Shown piece by piece: positions 55,001 through 63,378 of a stretch of 64,000 bases of DNA. The notes beneath the pieces are model-generated. The model had not been told where the DNA came from, did not search any database, and saw only the letters and a program-made list of their open reading frames with translations. The stretch's first letter is position 1, and the number at the start of each line of letters is the position of its first letter. Both the position numbers and the translations under genes were made by a program. The DNA comes from Jeongeupia sp. HS-3 (GTDB lineage: Bacteria; Pseudomonadota; Gammaproteobacteria; Burkholderiales; Chitinibacteraceae): positions 434,001 to 498,000 of the forward strand of contig NZ_AP024094.1 in assembly GCF_015140455.1 (NCBI RefSeq). The letters run 5' to 3'.

Positions 55001-55911
55001 ATCGCGTGGATCGATTGTTCGTACGAGGCGTAATAACGCTGCGCGTCTTCCTCGGTGATCGCCGCCTCGCCGAGCATGTCGTACGAATAGCGAAAGCCCT
55101 TGGCCTCGAACTTGCGGCTGTTGGCCAGCGCATCGGCAATCGTTTCGCCGGTGACGAACTGTTCGCCCATCAGCCGCATCGCCATGTCGACGCCCTTGCG
55201 GATCAGCGGTTCGCCGCCCTGGCCGATCAGCCGGGTCAGCGCGTTGGAAAGGCCTGCCTCGCTGTTGGTCGCGGTGAGCTTGCCGGTGAGCATCAGCCCC
55301 CAAGTCGCGGCGTTGACGAACAGCGACGGCGAATTGCCCAGATGCGAATGCCAGTCGCCCTTGCTGATCTTGTCGCGGATCAGCGCGTCGCGCGTCGCCT
55401 TGTCCGGAATGCGCAGCAGCGCTTCGGCCAGACACATCAGCGCCACGCCTTCCTGGCTCGACAGCGAGAACTCGTGGATCAGCCCCTCGACGCCGCCGCG
55501 CTTGCGCTTGCTGCGCAGCTTGGCGACGAGATTGTGCGCCAGCGCCTGCACCTGTTCGCCCATCCGGGCGTTCGGTAACCGCGCCTGTTCGATCAGCAGC
55601 GGCACGCATTCGGTTTCGGGCCGGCGCCACGCGGCGGTGATCGCCGCGCGCAGCACCGACTGCGGCGCGATGCTCTGGGCGAACTCGAGGAAGGGGACTG
55701 GCGCGGCATCGGCGGCGGGTTGCGCCTCGTCGATTTCGGCGGTGTTACCTGTGAACTCGGCCGGCCGCGTGCCCTGTTCGACGCGTTCCAGATAGGCGTA
55801 GATCGCCTGCTTGATCAGCCAATGCGGTGTGCGCTCCAGTGTTTGTGCGGCATCGCGAATCCGCGCCCGCAATGCGTCGTCTACCTTGATCCCCAGCGTG
55901 GTATTAGCCAT
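52015..55911 (-). CDS. putA: Trifunctional PutA: transcription repressor, proline dehydrogenase and P5C dehydrogenase
   Basis: 1298 residues. The first about 45 (TTLGIKVDDALRARIRDAAQ, then TLERTPHWLIKQAIYAYLE) are the ribbon-helix-helix DNA-binding domain. The FAD proline dehydrogenase barrel follows (GPGISIKLSALHPRYSRAQQ, and the DAEEADRLELSLDLLE region). Then comes an aldehyde dehydrogenase with GPVLAISPWNFPLAIFMGQV, VLFTGSTEVARLI, ETGGQNALIVDSS and the catalytic Cys in FDSAGQRCSALRVL, and a C-terminal flap domain. It turns proline into glutamate and represses its own gene when proline is absent. Length matches E. coli PutA (about 1320). No putP is in the window. Confidence 0.97.
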   Translation of the reverse strand: MANTTLGIKVDDALRARIRDAAQTLERTPHWLIKQAIYAYLERVEQGTRPAEFTGNTAEIDEAQPAADAAPVPFLEFAQSIAPQSVLRAAITAAWRRPETECVPLLIEQARLPNARMGEQVQALAHNLVAKLRSKRKRGGVEGLIHEFSLSSQEGVALMCLAEALLRIPDKATRDALIRDKISKGDWHSHLGNSPSLFVNAATWGLMLTGKLTATNSEAGLSNALTRLIGQGGEPLIRKGVDMAMRLMGEQFVTGETIADALANSRKFEAKGFRYSYDMLGEAAITEEDAQRYYASYEQSIHAIGKAAHGRGIYEGPGISIKLSALHPRYSRAQQERVMSELLPRVKALALLARRYDIGLNIDAEEADRLELSLDLLEALCFDADLAGWNGIGFVVQAYQKRCPYVIDFIVDLARRSRHRVMVRLVKGAYWDSEIKRAQLDGLEGYPVYTRKIYTDVSYLACAKKLLAAPDAIYPQFATHNAQTLATIYHLAGANYYPGQYEFQCLHGMGEPLYEEVTGAVADGKLSRPCRVYAPVGTHETLLAYLVRRLLENGANTSFVNQIADEKISIDSLITDPLEAAGAVSPVGAPHDKIPLPRALFGLERDNSAGIDLANEQRLASLSAALLAGSQWGAAPLLGDDRISAGKPQFVLNPADRRDVIGTVVEADLADVEAALQHAVAAAPIWAATPVSERAAILRRTADRLEAQMPSLLGLIVREAGKTLANAVAEVREAVDFLRYYAGEIEREFNNDSHRPLGPVLAISPWNFPLAIFMGQVAAALAAGNPVIAKPAEQTPLIAFEAVKLLLDAGVPHGAVQLLPGRGETVGAALVADARIRGVLFTGSTEVARLISRTLADRLDPQGRTIPLIAETGGQNALIVDSSALPEQVVFDVLNSAFDSAGQRCSALRVLCLQEDVADKVLTMLKGAMRELTIGNPDRLATDVGPVIDVEAQQNIERHIARLRGAGFEISQLPLPDDARHGSFVPPTLIEIDTLGSLEREVFGPVLHVLRYQRDAFDALIDAINGTGYGLTFGVHSRIDETIDHVTRRIHAGNLYVNRNVVGAVVGVQPFGGEGLSGTGPKAGGPLYLSRLLSRRPQGAGALPIATESALGPLANYRNVLAAQGADNAAARCERYLAVSPLGADVTLPGPTGELNRYRLSPRGPLLCLASTTAGAQAQLAAALASGNIARFADSPAANAVIDALPAPLQAHVERVDFAEVDGSTPLGAVLFEGDSDALLELGRRIARRDGPIVPVFGLASAELDAGDDYDLLRLFSEQSVSVNTAAAGGNASLMTIA

Positions 55912-55990
55912 GGCCCGTTGCTTACAAGTCGAATGTGAAGCTCATAGTACGATCTAGTGCAAGCGGTACAACTACGGAAAATCCCCAAGG

Positions 55991-56155
55991 GTTGCACCAT
56001 TGCGCCAGGCAGAAAAGTGATGCAATGCAAGGCATTGAAGAAAACGGTGCATTCGGGTTGCACCTGCGGAAGGCTTGATTTGACTACATCACTACATCTT
56101 TTGGGTCGAGGGTGGCGCCGGGCTTGTAAGGGTTAATGCACCGAATAGGTGCATT
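55991..56155. promoter_or_regulatory. Candidate PutA operator array
   Basis: GTTGCA occurs at 55991-55996 and 56057-56062; GGTGCA (56046-56051) mirrors TGCACC (56059-56064); AATGCACC (56135-56142) and GGTGCATT (56148-56155) form a perfect 8 bp inverted repeat. E. coli PutA is known to bind GTTGCA-containing sites through its ribbon-helix-helix domain. The sites lie 80-245 bp upstream of the putA start. Confidence 0.55.
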
Positions 56156-56309
56156 TTCCGGCGCGTTCCGGCCGCGGCAAAGGACGGTACGAAGCGTTGC
56201 CGGGCAGATGAACGGTTGGTTGGTGAGGCCGACATGCGGTCGATTCGCATTCGCGCAACGTTTGGCGCGGAAATCCACGGCCCGGCCCGGCTTAGGGTCG
56301 ATGAGGCCG

Positions 56310-56337
56310 AAAAAAACGCCCGCACACGGCGGGCGTA
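56310..56337 (-). terminator. Rho-independent terminator after kdpC
   Basis: ACGCCCGC / GCGGGCGT perfect 8 bp stem with a 5-base loop. On the - strand it is followed by TTTTTTT, 22 bases after the kdpC stop. It ends the kdp operon, so kdpDE are not cotranscribed downstream. Confidence 0.92.
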
Positions 56338-56358
56338 TCAAAGCGCACGGAAAGTGGA

Positions 56359-56937
56359 TTACTTCTGGCCGAGCGCGTCGAGTGCGAGGTTCAGCTTCAG
56401 GACATTGACGCGCGCTTCGCCGAACACGCCCCATTGGCGGCCAGCGGTATTGGCAGCGACCAGCGCTTCAACTTGCGGAATCGACAGGTTGCGGGCCTTG
56501 GCGACGCGGCCGATCTGGTAGGCGGCGGCTTCCGGGCTGATGTCCGGGTCGAGGCCGCTGGCCGAGGCGGTGACCAGGTCGACCGGTACCGGCGCGGCGT
56601 TGCCCGGATCGGCGGCCTTGAGTGTGGCGACGCGGGCTTTCGCTGCATCGACCAGCGCCGGGTTGGTCGGGCCGAGGTTGCTGCCGCTCGATGCGCCGCC
56701 GTTGTACGCCATCGGGCCGGTGGCCGATGGGCGGCCCCAGAAATACTTGGGCTCGGTGAAGTTCTGGCCGATCAGTTCGGAGCCGATCGCCTTGCCATCT
56801 TTGACGATGACGCTGCCATTGGCCTGATGCGGAAACGCGACTTGCGCTGCGCCGGTGACCAGAGCCGGGTAGATCACGCCGGTGAGCGCGGTGAGCAGCA
56901 CGAAGATCGTGATCGCGGGGCGAAGTTGGGTGTTCAT
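56359..56937 (-). CDS. kdpC: Potassium-transporting ATPase subunit KdpC
   Basis: 192 residues. One N-terminal membrane helix ([20 protein letters not shown]) followed by the KdpC domain: [37 protein letters not shown] and [20 protein letters not shown]. KdpC stabilises the KdpFABC complex and raises its ATP affinity. It is the last kdp gene, 28 bp after kdpB, and is followed by the terminator. Confidence 0.97.
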   Translation of the reverse strand: MNTQLRPAITIFVLLTALTGVIYPALVTGAAQVAFPHQANGSVIVKDGKAIGSELIGQNFTEPKYFWGRPSATGPMAYNGGASSGSNLGPTNPALVDAAKARVATLKAADPGNAAPVPVDLVTASASGLDPDISPEAAAYQIGRVAKARNLSIPQVEALVAANTAGRQWGVFGEARVNVLKLNLALDALGQK

Positions 56938-56965
56938 GATGGTGTCCTTGTATCCAGTCAGCCAA

Positions 56966-59095
56966 TCAGGCCAGGTTCAGTGCGACGAGCAGCAGATCGA
57001 TCAGCTTGATGCCGACGAACGGGACGATCAGGCCGCCGAGGCCGTAAACCAGCATGTTGTTGCGCAGCAGCTGGGCCGCCGATTGCGCGCGGTAGGGCAC
57101 GCCCTTCAGCGCCAGCGGGATCAGGAAAACGATGATGATCGCGTTGAAGATCACCGCCGACAGGATCGCCGACGCCGGGCTGTGCAGGCCCATGACGTTG
57201 AGCGCGCCCAGTTGCGGGTAGGTGGTGGCGAAGGCGGCCGGGATGATGGCGAAGTACTTGGCGATATCGTTGGCCACCGAGAAGGTGGTCAGCGAGCCGC
57301 GGGTCATCAGCATCTGCTTGCCGATCTCGACGATCTCGATCAGCTTGGTCGGGTTGCTGTCGAGGTCGACCATATTGCCGGCCTCTTTGGCGGCCTGCGT
57401 GCCGGTGTTCATCGCCACCGCCACGTCGGCCTGCGCCAGCGCCGGTGCGTCGTTGGTGCCGTCGCCGGTCATCGCCACCAGACGACCTTCGGCCTGGTGA
57501 TCGCGGATCAGCTTGAGCTTGTCTTCGGGCGTGGCTTCGGCGAGGAAGTCGTCGACACCGGCTTCGGCGGCAATCGCGGCGGCGGTCAACGGGTTGTCGC
57601 CGGTGATCATCACCGTCTTGATGCCCATGCTGCGCAGCTCGGCGAAGCGCTCCTTGATGCCACCCTTGACGATGTCTTTCAGCTCGACCACGCCGAGCAC
57701 CTTGGTGCCGTCGGTGACGACCAGCGGCGTGGCGCCACGGCGGGCGACGTCGTCGGCGGCCTTGGTCACGGCATCGGGGAAGGTGCCGCCGATCTCGGCC
57801 ACATGGCGGCGCACCGCGTCGAGCGCGCCCTTGCGGATCTGCCGGCCGTCGTAGTCGACACCGCTCATCCGTGTCTGCGCGGTAAACGGCACGAACTGGG
57901 CGCTGTGGGCGGCGAGTTCGCGGCCGCGCAGCGCAAAGCGCTGTTTGGCGAGCACGACGATAGAGCGGCCTTCCGGTGTTTCATCGGCCAGCGACGCCAG
58001 TTGTGCGGCGTCGGCCAGTTGCTGCTCGGTGACGCCCGGTGCGGCGATGAAGCTGGCGGCCTGACGGTTGCCGAGCGTGATGGTGCCGGTCTTGTCGAGC
58101 AGCAGCACGTCGACGTCGCCGGCGGCTTCAACCGCACGGCCCGAGGTGGCGATCACATTGGCCTGCATCATCCGGCTCATGCCGGCGACGCCGATGGCCG
58201 ACAGCAGCGCGCCGATGGTGGTCGGGATCAGGCAAACCAGCAGGGCGATCAGCGCGGTGATGGTGATCGGCGTGCCGGCGCCGGCGACCGAAACGCTGTA
58301 GTGCGAGAACGGCAGCAAGGTGACGGTGACGACGAGGAAGACGATGGTCAGCGCGACCAGCAAAATCGTCAGCGCGATCTCGTTCGGCGTCTTCTGGCGC
58401 TTGGCACCCTCGACCATGGCGATCATCCGGTCGAGGAAAGCCTCGCCCGGGTTGACCGACACGCGCACGACGATCCAGTCCGACAGCACGCGGGTGCCGC
58501 CGGTGACGGCCGAAAAGTCGCCGCCCGATTCGCGGATCACCGGGGCCGATTCGCCGGTGATCGCCGATTCGTCGACCGAGGCGACGCCATCGACGACTTC
58601 GCCGTCGGCCGGGATCGTGTCGCCGGCTTCGATCAGGATGAAATCGCCTTTGCGCAGGCTGGGGCTGTCGATCAGCTCATAACCGCCGCGCTGGGCGCTC
58701 TTGAGCTTCTTGGCGACAACGTTCTTCTTGGTGTTGCGCAGCGCCGCGGCTTGCGCCTTGCTGCGGCCCTCGGCCAGTGCTTCGGCGAAGTTGGCGAACA
58801 GCACGGTAAACCACAGCCAAGCGGCGATGGCGCCGATAAAGCCAGCCGGCGCTTCACCGGTGCCGAACAAGGCCTGGCCAAACAGCACGGTGGTGAGGAT
58901 GCTGCCGACGTAAACGACGAACATCACCGGGTTGCGCCATTGCACCTGCGGCGCCAGCTTCTTGAATGCGTCGACGATCGCCGGCGTGAGCAGCTTGGCA
59001 TCGAACAGCGGCAGCTTGCGCACGCCGACGTTCACGTGTTCGTCCGAGCCGGCTTCGACCTGATCCGGAATCGGTGTTTCAAATCTTTTGGTCAT
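56966..59095 (-). CDS. kdpB: Potassium-transporting P-type ATPase subunit KdpB
   Basis: 709 residues, close to the family norm. The phosphorylated Asp lies in [12 protein letters not shown]; other ATPase motifs are [12 protein letters not shown] (actuator TGES), [20 protein letters not shown] (hinge) and [15 protein letters not shown] in the membrane part. It drives ATP-dependent K+ uptake through KdpA. The start lies 126 bp after kdpA, a longer gap than usual that holds an inverted repeat. Confidence 0.98.
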   Translation of the reverse strand: MTKRFETPIPDQVEAGSDEHVNVGVRKLPLFDAKLLTPAIVDAFKKLAPQVQWRNPVMFVVYVGSILTTVLFGQALFGTGEAPAGFIGAIAAWLWFTVLFANFAEALAEGRSKAQAAALRNTKKNVVAKKLKSAQRGGYELIDSPSLRKGDFILIEAGDTIPADGEVVDGVASVDESAITGESAPVIRESGGDFSAVTGGTRVLSDWIVVRVSVNPGEAFLDRMIAMVEGAKRQKTPNEIALTILLVALTIVFLVVTVTLLPFSHYSVSVAGAGTPITITALIALLVCLIPTTIGALLSAIGVAGMSRMMQANVIATSGRAVEAAGDVDVLLLDKTGTITLGNRQAASFIAAPGVTEQQLADAAQLASLADETPEGRSIVVLAKQRFALRGRELAAHSAQFVPFTAQTRMSGVDYDGRQIRKGALDAVRRHVAEIGGTFPDAVTKAADDVARRGATPLVVTDGTKVLGVVELKDIVKGGIKERFAELRSMGIKTVMITGDNPLTAAAIAAEAGVDDFLAEATPEDKLKLIRDHQAEGRLVAMTGDGTNDAPALAQADVAVAMNTGTQAAKEAGNMVDLDSNPTKLIEIVEIGKQMLMTRGSLTTFSVANDIAKYFAIIPAAFATTYPQLGALNVMGLHSPASAILSAVIFNAIIIVFLIPLALKGVPYRAQSAAQLLRNNMLVYGLGGLIVPFVGIKLIDLLLVALNLA

Positions 59096-59171
59096 TTCTC
59101 TATTCCCCTAGGGGTTTGATCGCGGCTTTGCCAGCCGCGCCAAGCGGGCCAGATTCGGCCGTGAGTGCGAA

Positions 59172-59213
59172 GCCGGGCCGCAGGCAGTACAAACAGCTAC
59201 GGCAAGGCCCGGC
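59172..59213 (-). other. Inverted repeat in the kdpA-kdpB gap
   Basis: GCCGGGCC (59172-59179) and GGCCCGGC (59206-59213) are perfect 8 bp arms with a 26-base loop, within the unusual 126 bp gap between kdpA and kdpB. It may affect mRNA stability or translation. There is no U-run. Confidence 0.4.
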
Positions 59214-59221
59214 GACAAAGC

Positions 59222-61018
59222 TCACGGTTGGATCTGGTTCGCGTTCATTTGCAGGTGTTCGACAATCGGACCCAATGCCAGGCCCGGGATGTAATTGAGC
59301 GCGCCAACCAGTAGCACCGCGCCGACCAACAGCACCACAAACAGCGGGCCGTGCGTCGGCAGCGTGCCGGCGGTCACCGCGAGGCGCTGCTTGGTGGCGA
59401 GCGAACCCGCCATCGCCAGTACCGGCACGATGATCGCGAAGCGGCCGAACCACATCGCCAGACCGAGCATCACGTTGTAGAACGGCGTGTTGGCCGACAG
59501 CCCGGCAAAGGCGGAGCCGTTGTTGTTGGCCGCGCTCGAAAACGCGTAGAGGATTTCCGAGAAGCCGTGCGCTTGCGGATTCAGCACGCCGGCCTTGCCC
59601 GCGCTCACCATTACCGCGATGGCCGTGCCCGAGAGCACGAGAATCGGTGTGGCGAGGATGGCGATCGCGGTCATCTTCATCTCGAACGATTCGATCTTCT
59701 TGCCAAGGTATTCCGGTGTGCGCCCGACCATCAGCCCGGCGATGAACACCGCGAGGATCGCGTACACCAGCATGCCGTACAGGCCCGAGCCGACGCCGCC
59801 GAACACCACTTCACCGAGCTGCATCAGCGCCATCGGCACCATGCCACCGAGCGGGGTGAACGAATCGTGCATCGCATTGACCGCACCGCACGATGCCGCG
59901 GTGGTGATCGTCGCAAACAGGCTGGACGCGACGATGCCGAAGCGTGTCTCCTTGCCTTCCATATTGATGCTGCTGACCGCGCCGGCATGTTGCAGCGCCG
60001 GGTTGCCCGCGAGTTCGGCCCAGACGATGGCGCCGTAGGCGACAACGAAGATCAGCGTCATCGCCGCGAGCACCGCTACGCCCTGGCGCTTGTCACTGAC
60101 CATACGGCCGAAGGCGAAGCACAGCGCGGTCGGGATCAGGAAGATCGCCAGCATCTGCAGGAAGTTGCTGAACGGCGTCGGGTTCTCATACGGGTGCGCC
60201 GAGTTGGCGTTGAAGAAACCGCCACCATTGGTGCCGAGCATCTTGATCGCTTCTTGCGAGGCGACCGGACCCATCGGCAGCACTTGCGTGCCGGTGGTCA
60301 CATCGGCCATGACGGCGTTGCCCTTGTCGTCCTTGATCGCCACGCCTTGCGCGTCGAGCTTGGGTTGCTGGAAGGTGGTGACCTGCACCGTGTGCGCTTC
60401 GGCATACGGGCTGAAGTTCTGGATCACGCCCTGGCCAACGAGCAGCAGCGCCAGTACCAAGGACAGCGGCACCAGCAGATACAGCGTCACGCGGGTCAGG
60501 TCGGCCCAGACGTTGCCGATCACATTGGCGCTCTTGCGCGCAAAGCCACGAATCAAGGCGATCACTACGGCGATGCCGGTCGCGGCCGAGAGGAAGTTTT
60601 GCACCGCCAGCGCGAGCATCTGGGTCAGATAGCTCATCGTCGCCTCGCCGCCGTAACCCTGCCAGTTGGTATTGGCAACGAAGGAGATCGCGGTGTTGAA
60701 CGACGAATCCGGGCTGACCGCGCCGAAACCTTGCGGATTGAACGGCAGCACGCCCTGCAGACGTTGCAGCGCATAAACGGCGATCAGGCCGACCAGATTG
60801 AACAGCACCAGCCCGATCGCATACGATTTCCAGCCGGTCTCCGTCTCGGCCTTGACCCCGGCGATGCGGTAACAAAGCCGCTCGAACGGCGCGAGCAGCC
60901 GGCTCAAGCCGACGTGCTCGCCGCGCACGATGCGCGTGAGATAGCTCGATAGCGGCCAGGCAAGGATAAACAGCACCGCGAGGTAGATCGCGAGCTGCGC
61001 AAAAGCATTGATGTTCAT
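59222..61018 (-). CDS. kdpA: Potassium-transporting ATPase subunit KdpA
   Basis: 598 residues from ATG 61018. About ten membrane helices and the potassium-selectivity loops of the Trk/Ktr/Kdp superfamily, seen as [39 protein letters not shown] and [19 protein letters not shown] (one Gly per filter repeat). It is the channel-like subunit that passes K+ to KdpB. The ATG begins two bases before the end of the kdpF stop region, so the two are coupled. Confidence 0.98.
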   Translation of the reverse strand: MNINAFAQLAIYLAVLFILAWPLSSYLTRIVRGEHVGLSRLLAPFERLCYRIAGVKAETETGWKSYAIGLVLFNLVGLIAVYALQRLQGVLPFNPQGFGAVSPDSSFNTAISFVANTNWQGYGGEATMSYLTQMLALAVQNFLSAATGIAVVIALIRGFARKSANVIGNVWADLTRVTLYLLVPLSLVLALLLVGQGVIQNFSPYAEAHTVQVTTFQQPKLDAQGVAIKDDKGNAVMADVTTGTQVLPMGPVASQEAIKMLGTNGGGFFNANSAHPYENPTPFSNFLQMLAIFLIPTALCFAFGRMVSDKRQGVAVLAAMTLIFVVAYGAIVWAELAGNPALQHAGAVSSINMEGKETRFGIVASSLFATITTAASCGAVNAMHDSFTPLGGMVPMALMQLGEVVFGGVGSGLYGMLVYAILAVFIAGLMVGRTPEYLGKKIESFEMKMTAIAILATPILVLSGTAIAVMVSAGKAGVLNPQAHGFSEILYAFSSAANNNGSAFAGLSANTPFYNVMLGLAMWFGRFAIIVPVLAMAGSLATKQRLAVTAGTLPTHGPLFVVLLVGAVLLVGALNYIPGLALGPIVEHLQMNANQIQP

Positions 61019-61019
61019 G

Positions 61020-61109
61020 TCAGAAACGCTCCGGATTGAAGAGGGCGTAGACGAGGTAGGCGAGCAGCGCGATCGCTGCGCCGCCTGCAAGTAGCGGGAT
61101 CAGGTTCAT
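61020..61109 (-). CDS. kdpF: Potassium-transporting ATPase small subunit KdpF
   Basis: 29 residues, a single membrane helix ([20 protein letters not shown]) ending LFNPERF, the classic KdpF C-terminus. It stabilises the KdpABC complex in the membrane. It is too short to score as an ordinary gene. It overlaps the small upstream frame by 4 bp (ATGA) and is one base from kdpA. Confidence 0.92.
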   Translation of the reverse strand: MNLIPLLAGGAAIALLAYLVYALFNPERF

Positions 61110-61198
61110 GGCGCTCTCCGTGCGATGTGACACACCTGTATCAATAGAAAGATCACGCCGGCGATCAGGCCGGTGAGAGCGAGGTAGACGAAATCCAT
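61106..61198 (-). CDS. 30-residue membrane peptide at the head of the kdp operon
   Basis: 30 residues from ATG 61198, with GGGAGAA about 8 bases upstream. Almost all is one helix (MDFVYLALTGLIAGVIFLLI) with a short basic tail (HIARRAP). Its stop overlaps the kdpF ATG by 4 bp. It is not KdpF, which follows it. Small unnamed frames are found at this place in other kdp operons, and an accessory subunit or translation leader would fit. Function unknown. Confidence 0.7.
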   Translation of the reverse strand: MDFVYLALTGLIAGVIFLLIQVCHIARRAP

Positions 61199-61540
61199 GT
61201 GGGTTCTCCCTTGGCAAAAGCTCAGCTGTCTGGCGCGGCGATGGCCGATACGCACGGGGCAACTGTTCACTGCGAACTTTAGGGAGAACAACGTAAAGGC
61301 CCCGGTAAAACGCGGGGGCGTGGTGTAAAAAACGTATAAAAACGGCGGAGGGGCGCCGGAAGAGGGTGGTGCGATTTATTTGACGTTGTGTCTAACAATC
61401 TGGGGTTTGTTTCATTTGTGGATTTTCCATCTTGAACTTGTTGGCCGATCTGAGGGGTTTTGCTTAAACTTGAGCATCCATACCGCAATGATTGTGGACA
61501 TAAAGTCCAATTTCTATCCGAGCCGCCAAGGTGAACCCGC
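61199..61540. other. Intergenic region between the kdp operon and leuA
   Basis: 342 bp with divergent promoters. It holds the KdpE-like box and, near leuA, TGGAC-ATAAA-GTCCA at 61495-61509. I see no leucine-codon leader peptide or attenuator before leuA. Confidence 0.6.
61315..61342 (-). promoter_or_regulatory. Candidate KdpE-binding site upstream of the kdp operon
   Basis: On the - strand it reads as an AT-rich T-tract, TTTTTATACGTTTTTTACAC, followed by CACGCCCC. It closely resembles, from memory, the KdpE site in front of E. coli kdpF (TTTTTATAC, a T-run, ACACC, CGCCC). It lies about 117 bp upstream of the first kdp frame. KdpD and KdpE themselves are not in the window. Confidence 0.7.
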
Positions 61541-63229
61541 ATGCTTTCCCATCCCGCCCGTAAATACCGTGCCTTTCAATCCGTCGCCTTGCCCGATCGC
61601 AGCTGGCCAGACCGGGTGATCACCGCGCCGCCGATCTGGATGAGCACCGACCTGCGCGACGGCAACCAGTCGCTGATCGAGCCGATGAGCGTCGAGAAGA
61701 AACTGCGGATGTTCGAGACGCTGGTGGCAGCGGGTTTCAAGGAAATCGAGGTGGCGTTTCCGTCGGCGTCGCAAACGGATTTCGATTTCGTTCGCAAGCT
61801 GATTACCGAAGGGCGGATTCCCGACGACGTCACCATCGAAGTGCTGACGCAGGCGCGCGAGGATCTGATCACCCGCACCTTCGAATCGGTCGCCGGTGCG
61901 CGGCGGGTGATCGTGCATATGTATAACGCGATCGCGCCGAACTTCCGTCGCATCGTGTTCAATACCGACCGCGCCGGCGTGAAGGCGATTGCGCTCGCCG
62001 GCACCGCGCTGGTGAAACAGCTCGCCAGCGCCCGGCCGGAGACCGAATGGGTGTACCAGTACTCGCCCGAGGTGTTCTCCGGTGCCGAGATCGATTTCGC
62101 CAAGGAAATCTGCGATGCGGTGGCCGATGTCTGGCAGCCGACGCCGCAACACAAGATGATCATCAATCTGCCGGCGACGGTGGAAATGAGCACGCCGAAC
62201 ACCTACGCCGACCAGATCGAATGGATGAGCCGGCATCTGGCGCGGCGCGACAGCATTGTGCTGAGCGTGCACCCGCACAACGACCGTGGCTGCGCGGTGG
62301 CGGCGGCCGAACTGGCGGTGATGGCCGGCGCCGATCGGGTCGAGGGTTGTCTGTTCGGCAGCGGCGAGCGCACCGGCAATGTCGATCTGGTGACGCTGGC
62401 GCTCAACCTCTACAGCCAGGGTGTGCATCCGGGGCTGGATTTCTCCGACATCGACGCGATCCGCCGCACCGCCGAATACTGCACCCAGTTGCCGGTGCAT
62501 CCGCGCCACCCCTACGCCGGCGATCTGGTGTTCACCGCGTTCTCGGGCTCGCACCAGGATGCGATCAAGAAGGGCCTCGCCCAGCAGCAGGCCGACGACT
62601 ACTGGGAGGTGCCGTATCTGCCGCTCGATCCGGCCGATCTCAGCCGCAGCTACGACGCGGTGATTCGCGTCAACAGCCAGTCGGGCAAGGGCGGGGTGAG
62701 TTACCTCTTGCAGCAGGAACACGGCTTCGATCTGCCGCGCCGGCTGCAGATCGAATTCAGTCGCGCCATCCAGCGCGAATCGGATACGACCGGCCGCGAA
62801 GTCACCGCCGGTGATATCTACGCACTGTTCCGCCGCGAATACCTCGATCGCCACGCGCCGTGGACTTACGTGCGTCACAGCCTGGAAGAAACCGGTGGCG
62901 ATCCGTCGTCAAACGGGGCGACGATCGAGGTCGAGCTTGAACATGCAGGCGAGCGCCGTATCGTCATCGGCGCCGGCAACGGCCCGATCGCGGCTTTTGT
63001 CAGCGCCTTCTCGGCCGGGGCAGGGCTGAATGTGGCGGTGAACGATTACCACGAACACGCGCTGAAAGGCGGTGCCGATGCCGAAGCGGCCTGCTACATC
63101 GAGCTGGCGGTGAACGGCGATGCGGCCGGTTTCGGTGTCGGCCGTGATCGCAATATCGTCGCTGCGGCGATCAAGGCGGTGCTGTCGGGCGTGAACCGGG
63201 CGGTGGCGGCCGAAGGGGTTGCGGCCTAG
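61541..63229 (+). CDS. leuA: 2-isopropylmalate synthase, long type-2 form
   Basis: 562 residues from ATG 61541, with AAGGTG upstream. The catalytic barrel has [15 protein letters not shown] (metal Asp and catalytic Arg), [16 protein letters not shown], and the HxH metal pair in [18 protein letters not shown]. The C-terminal half is a LeuA regulatory domain, which binds leucine for feedback inhibition. It condenses acetyl-CoA with 2-oxoisovalerate at the start of leucine synthesis. The long N-terminus ([19 protein letters not shown]) is that of the yeast/actinobacterial type-2 enzyme. A terminator follows 55 bp later. Confidence 0.97.
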   Translation: MLSHPARKYRAFQSVALPDRSWPDRVITAPPIWMSTDLRDGNQSLIEPMSVEKKLRMFETLVAAGFKEIEVAFPSASQTDFDFVRKLITEGRIPDDVTIEVLTQAREDLITRTFESVAGARRVIVHMYNAIAPNFRRIVFNTDRAGVKAIALAGTALVKQLASARPETEWVYQYSPEVFSGAEIDFAKEICDAVADVWQPTPQHKMIINLPATVEMSTPNTYADQIEWMSRHLARRDSIVLSVHPHNDRGCAVAAAELAVMAGADRVEGCLFGSGERTGNVDLVTLALNLYSQGVHPGLDFSDIDAIRRTAEYCTQLPVHPRHPYAGDLVFTAFSGSHQDAIKKGLAQQQADDYWEVPYLPLDPADLSRSYDAVIRVNSQSGKGGVSYLLQQEHGFDLPRRLQIEFSRAIQRESDTTGREVTAGDIYALFRREYLDRHAPWTYVRHSLEETGGDPSSNGATIEVELEHAGERRIVIGAGNGPIAAFVSAFSAGAGLNVAVNDYHEHALKGGADAEAACYIELAVNGDAAGFGVGRDRNIVAAAIKAVLSGVNRAVAAEGVAA

Positions 63230-63284
63230 GTGGAGGCGCTGGTTTAAGGGCGCCCAGTCAGCGTTGCGCTAGCCCGGAATGCGG

Positions 63285-63311
63285 AAAGCCCGGGAGTCCA
63301 CCGGGCTTTTA
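63285..63311. terminator. Terminator between leuA and the YcaC-like gene
   Basis: AAAGCCCGG / CCGGGCTTT perfect 9 bp stem with a 7-base loop, followed by TTA on the + strand. It lies between convergent genes and can serve both. Confidence 0.8.
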
Positions 63312-63378
63312 TTGCTGCAATCGATGTATGGCGCAGACCGTGGGGCGATCGAGCCCGCAAGGTCTGCGCCGCCAGCCT

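Larger units (their letters stand above)
55912..56358. other. Intergenic region between putA and kdpC, including the putA control region
   Basis: No gene seen in 447 bp. The putA-proximal part holds repeated GTTGCA/GGTGCA boxes (next entry); the kdp-proximal part holds the kdp terminator. A palindrome AATGCACC-GAATA-GGTGCATT at 56135-56155 links both. Confidence 0.65.

Noticed and set aside
53461-55578. 705-codon + strand frame opposite putA
   Set aside because: Shadow of putA; composition is dominated by Arg, Gln and Val and has no start signal.
56882-59119. Very long + strand frame opposite kdpB
   Set aside because: Shadow of kdpB; the translation is low-complexity and unlike any protein.
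59351-60952. + strand frame opposite kdpA
   Set aside because: Shadow of kdpA, with the same composition bias.
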